From: Alphaproteobacteria bacterium
GTDB lineage: Bacteria; Pseudomonadota; Alphaproteobacteria; Micavibrionales; Micavibrionaceae
Direction: 5' to 3'
Assembly (NCBI GenBank): GCA_003245575.1
Contig: QKCR01000148.1
Span: forward strand, 1-46,039
Length of the DNA stretch: 46,039 bases
Shown here: positions 44,305 to 46,039 of the stretch, one piece after another
Numbering within the stretch: the first letter of the stretch is position 1
Layout: each line of letters begins with the position of its first letter
The notes under the pieces: model-generated
What the model was told of the DNA's origin: nothing
Seen by the model: the letters and a program-made list of their open reading frames with translations, nothing else
Databases searched by the model: none
Translations under genes and position numbers: made by a program

Positions 44305-44533
44305 TTCTCCCCCCACGGGAAATTTGGTTATGTATAGTTTCTTGTTTTTTATATATGGATACTGATGTTTTCCACATACAGCTTCATTATGGGGGAGGAA
44401 TGTTTAATAAATATGTAAAAAAGAAAGATTTTTAATAAAATTTATTTCAAATTTTATCCATTCCGAAGGGGCTTCGGAAATCCGCAGAAAATATATGTTT
44501 TAGGCTTTGGCTTCGTTATCCGTGGGGGGAGAA
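44305..44533 (-). repeat. 14-base inverted repeat, arms 44305-44318 and 44520-44533
   Basis: The plus strand reads TTCTCCCCCCACGG at 44305-44318 and its exact complement CCGTGGGGGGAGAA at 44520-44533. In a minus-strand transcript the distal arm could pair with the Shine-Dalgarno sequence of the coiled-coil gene. The 201-base loop contains the hairpin at 44461-44479. Confidence 0.7.
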
Positions 44534-44550
44534 TGTCAGCCCTATAATCT

Positions 44551-44579
44551 ATAATATATCAATAGTTGATATGTTGCAA
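44551..44579 (-). promoter_or_regulatory. Sigma70-like promoter with palindromic operator candidate
   Basis: On the minus strand TTGCAA (44579-44574), exactly 17 bases, TATTAT (44556-44551). The spacer contains the palindrome ATATCAA-TAG-TTGATAT (44556-44572), the right place for a repressor site. Transcription would begin near 44544, giving a leader of about 240 bases before the coiled-coil gene. Confidence 0.5.
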
Positions 44580-44616
44580 GTAAATACTCCGATTGGTTGG
44601 TAAGGGCGAGGGAGAA

Positions 44617-44647
44617 GAAAGCTCCTAGTGAAGGATGTGCGGCTTTC
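44617..44647 (-). terminator. Possible terminator of the cyclodipeptide synthase operon
   Basis: On the minus strand GAAAGC pairs with GCTTTC, and inside it TCCT with AGGA, with a bulge of six bases; TTCT follows. The U run is poor, so the call is tentative. Confidence 0.3.
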
Positions 44648-44681
44648 AAATCCATGTAGTATTTTATTTAAAGGAAATAAT

Positions 44682-45398
44682 TTAGGCCGCTGTTTGGGAG
44701 ATGATTCTTTCATGCTTTCTAAGAAAATCAACTTCCATGATAGGGTAGTGTTTTAGGCCTTCGGGAAGCTCTTTGATTAGAAGTCTTCGGGGATTGTTTA
44801 ATATGTTGAGAAATTGTCCGGCATAAATTTCAACAAAATCTTTTTGTTCATTGAGAAGCGACATTAAAGCCAGTTCAGCCAAAATATATTTCCGGGATAG
44901 ATCTAAAATGCGGTCTTTTTTTTCTCGCGATATAATTGATCCGCGATTTTCTAATCTTATTATGAAGCTATTAATGTCATCGTCTATGAGAGCCGCAAAC
45001 AGCGCATTTGATTTGTAGAGATCATGCAATTCATGGAGTTGCTGTTCCAGAGGGCGTGAGTCTGATAAGTCTTTAAATCTATTCAGCGGTATGTTGGGGA
45101 AATTTGACAAAATGGAATGATTTTTTTCTATCCATTCGTCTCCCATTTTACGTGCTAGAAGTATTGCTTCTTCGTAACTAATATTTTTTTCTAATTGAAT
45201 ATTATAAGCGTGAACATCGTCATAGATGTCTAATTGGACTTGTGCGTATTTTTGTGATGCCCATGTCAATAGTGCATCCAGTTTCATTCCTCCGTGCCTT
45301 GCGTTGTTCAGGCTAATTCCAATATGAGCGCAGGATACAAAACCTCCTTGATTGGAGTTCTTTAAAATTTTTACCTTATAGTCAAAAGGCCTTGTCAT
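44682..45398 (-). CDS. tRNA-dependent cyclodipeptide synthase
   Basis: A 238-residue protein that aligns by eye with AlbC-type cyclodipeptide synthases, which use two aminoacyl-tRNAs to make a cyclic dipeptide (2,5-diketopiperazine). The nucleophile serine sits in IGISLNN (Ser29, AlbC Ser37), with Asn32 where AlbC has Asn40. A Rossmann-like strand and helix follow: LDALLTWASQKYAQVQLDIY (40-59), where AlbC has LLQWAGQRF. The acid/base residues are Tyr171 and Glu175 in KYILAELAL (AlbC Tyr178 and Glu182 in YVLAEAPL). A further Tyr192 matches AlbC Tyr202 roughly, but the adjacent His203 is Ala193 here, so the protein is outside the plain NYH pattern. It overlaps the regulator upstream by ATGA. 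No tailoring oxidase or methyltransferase is seen downstream. Confidence 0.85.
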   Translation of the reverse strand: MTRPFDYKVKILKNSNQGGFVSCAHIGISLNNARHGGMKLDALLTWASQKYAQVQLDIYDDVHAYNIQLEKNISYEEAILLARKMGDEWIEKNHSILSNFPNIPLNRFKDLSDSRPLEQQLHELHDLYKSNALFAALIDDDINSFIIRLENRGSIISREKKDRILDLSRKYILAELALMSLLNEQKDFVEIYAGQFLNILNNPRRLLIKELPEGLKHYPIMEVDFLRKHERIISQTAA

Positions 45399-46039
45399 AG
45401 GTATCTAATTTCCGATGTACTTTTTTCGGGTTCCTTGAGAAATCCCCACAGGATGTTAAACATATTTCTTCTTGTTTCTGCTAAAAGTTCATCTTTTATA
45501 ACTAGAGCCTGAGTTTGGTTTTCTGTTGTTACTGCCAGTTTGTCAGCATAAATCAGGCTTACATAGTTTCTGAACTTATTTTTTGGTGTGTATCTATATT
45601 CATTCAGCGGCCCCATAATGGTTGTATTGCCTTCGCAGACCATCAGTCTCATCTTGATGCCGTCCGCTCTCATGGCTTTGACTTTTTCAATGACTTCAGT
45701 CGGAGATTGGTTTTCATCGGCAAATTCTAAAAGAAGCTCGGGATGATCTTCTTTTAGAAGGGAGTGGTGAACGTCATCCAGAAGTCTTAGATACCAACCA
45801 TCTCCGTCAATGATGGTAACAGTATTCTTTTTGAGCCGAACACCGTCCTCTATGAATTCAATACCTGCCAGCTCTAAAGCTTTCACAATTTTATCAATTG
45901 TTGCTTTTTGCGGTGTTGTTCTTGCAACTTCCAGATTGGCTACAGAAAATTTTGATAGTCCTGCTCTGTTGGCCAAGTCATCTTGCGTCCAATCCAGCAA
46001 AGTTCTGGCGGCTTTTATCTGGCTAATGTGTGGGCTTGT
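45395..46039 (-). CDS. XRE-family regulator with TrmB/PLD-like C-terminal domain, start cut by the window edge
   Basis: The frame is open to the right edge; the visible sequence starts in the helix-turn-helix (SQIKAARTLLDWTQDDLANR), so only a few N-terminal residues are missing. The TTG at 46000 is not the real start, because the homologous residues upstream continue to the edge. The C-terminal part LNEYRYTPKNKFRNYVSLIY, then ADKLAVTTENQTQALVIKD and RNMFNILW matches the same domain in the gene at 29847, so the two are paralogues. It overlaps the cyclodipeptide synthase gene by four bases (ATGA), so the operon is regulator first, enzyme second. A role in sensing the product or its precursor is a reasonable inference. 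Confidence 0.8.
   Translation of the reverse strand, partial: TSPHISQIKAARTLLDWTQDDLANRAGLSKFSVANLEVARTTPQKATIDKIVKALELAGIEFIEDGVRLKKNTVTIIDGDGWYLRLLDDVHHSLLKEDHPELLLEFADENQSPTEVIEKVKAMRADGIKMRLMVCEGNTTIMGPLNEYRYTPKNKFRNYVSLIYADKLAVTTENQTQALVIKDELLAETRRNMFNILWGFLKEPEKSTSEIRYL

Larger units (their letters stand above)
44304..44681. other. Intergenic region with a long leader candidate
   Basis: These 378 bases contain no gene. They hold, from right to left on the minus strand, a hairpin downstream of the cyclodipeptide synthase gene (44617-44647), a promoter with a palindrome in its spacer (44551-44579), one arm of a 14-base inverted repeat (44520-44533), a perfect eight-pair hairpin TTCCGAAG/CTTCGGAA (44461-44479) and the second arm (44305-44318) over the ribosome site of the gene at 44303. 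Confidence 0.6.

Overview
The window looks like a stretch of chromosome from a free-living or predatory-type alphaproteobacterium of moderate GC. The basis is the family-level flavour of the genes: GatCAB, an intracellular PhaZ with a cysteine nucleophile, a TesA/YbbA/YbbP block, an AcrR-type RND locus, and sparse operons that switch strand often. I cannot name the genus; a Micavibrio-like or Rhodospirillales-like host is only a guess. No rRNA, tRNA, CRISPR array, insertion sequence or phage gene was found.

Layout. 1-5165 (minus): an edge-truncated small gene, then an operon read gatC, gatA, two paralogous secreted cysteine-rich proteins, gatB, DUF4177 protein. 5229-10665: ruvX, a YgjP-type metallopeptidase, a small unknown gene, a patatin-like lipase, PHB depolymerase phaZ and an orphan CobD/CbiB-like membrane protein. 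10730-17614: two exported cyclophilins, a Yellow/major-royal-jelly-family propeller protein, purB-radC, a nitroreductase-like protein, map and a CinA-type MoCF domain protein. 17657-19138: a single-Cache chemoreceptor.

19420-25904 is the first accessory-looking block. A LuxI/FeeM-type acyltransferase with a small downstream gene is divergent from a tightly overlapping operon encoding a DevB-like adaptor, DevC-like permease, DevA-like ATPase, ThiF-like E1 enzyme and nitroreductase-like protein. It reads as a system that makes an acylated small molecule and exports it. 25911-29837 is the conserved tesA / ybbA-ybbP divergent pair. 29847-31675 holds an XRE regulator with a TrmB/PLD-like C-terminal domain and an aspartoacylase-family enzyme. 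31943-39189 carries thrS and a tetR / RND pump locus with an almost textbook AcrR-type operator between the -35 and -10 of the pump promoter. 39524-42158 is argG-argH.

42433-46039 is the second accessory block: a secreted unknown protein, a coiled-coil unknown protein whose ribosome-binding site has a perfect 14-base complement about 200 bases upstream in its own predicted leader, and an operon at the right edge. That operon pairs an XRE/PLD-like regulator (a paralogue of the one at 29847) with a cyclodipeptide synthase. The cyclodipeptide synthase identification rests on matching key residues (Ser29, Asn32, Tyr171, Glu175) and is the most interesting observation in the window.
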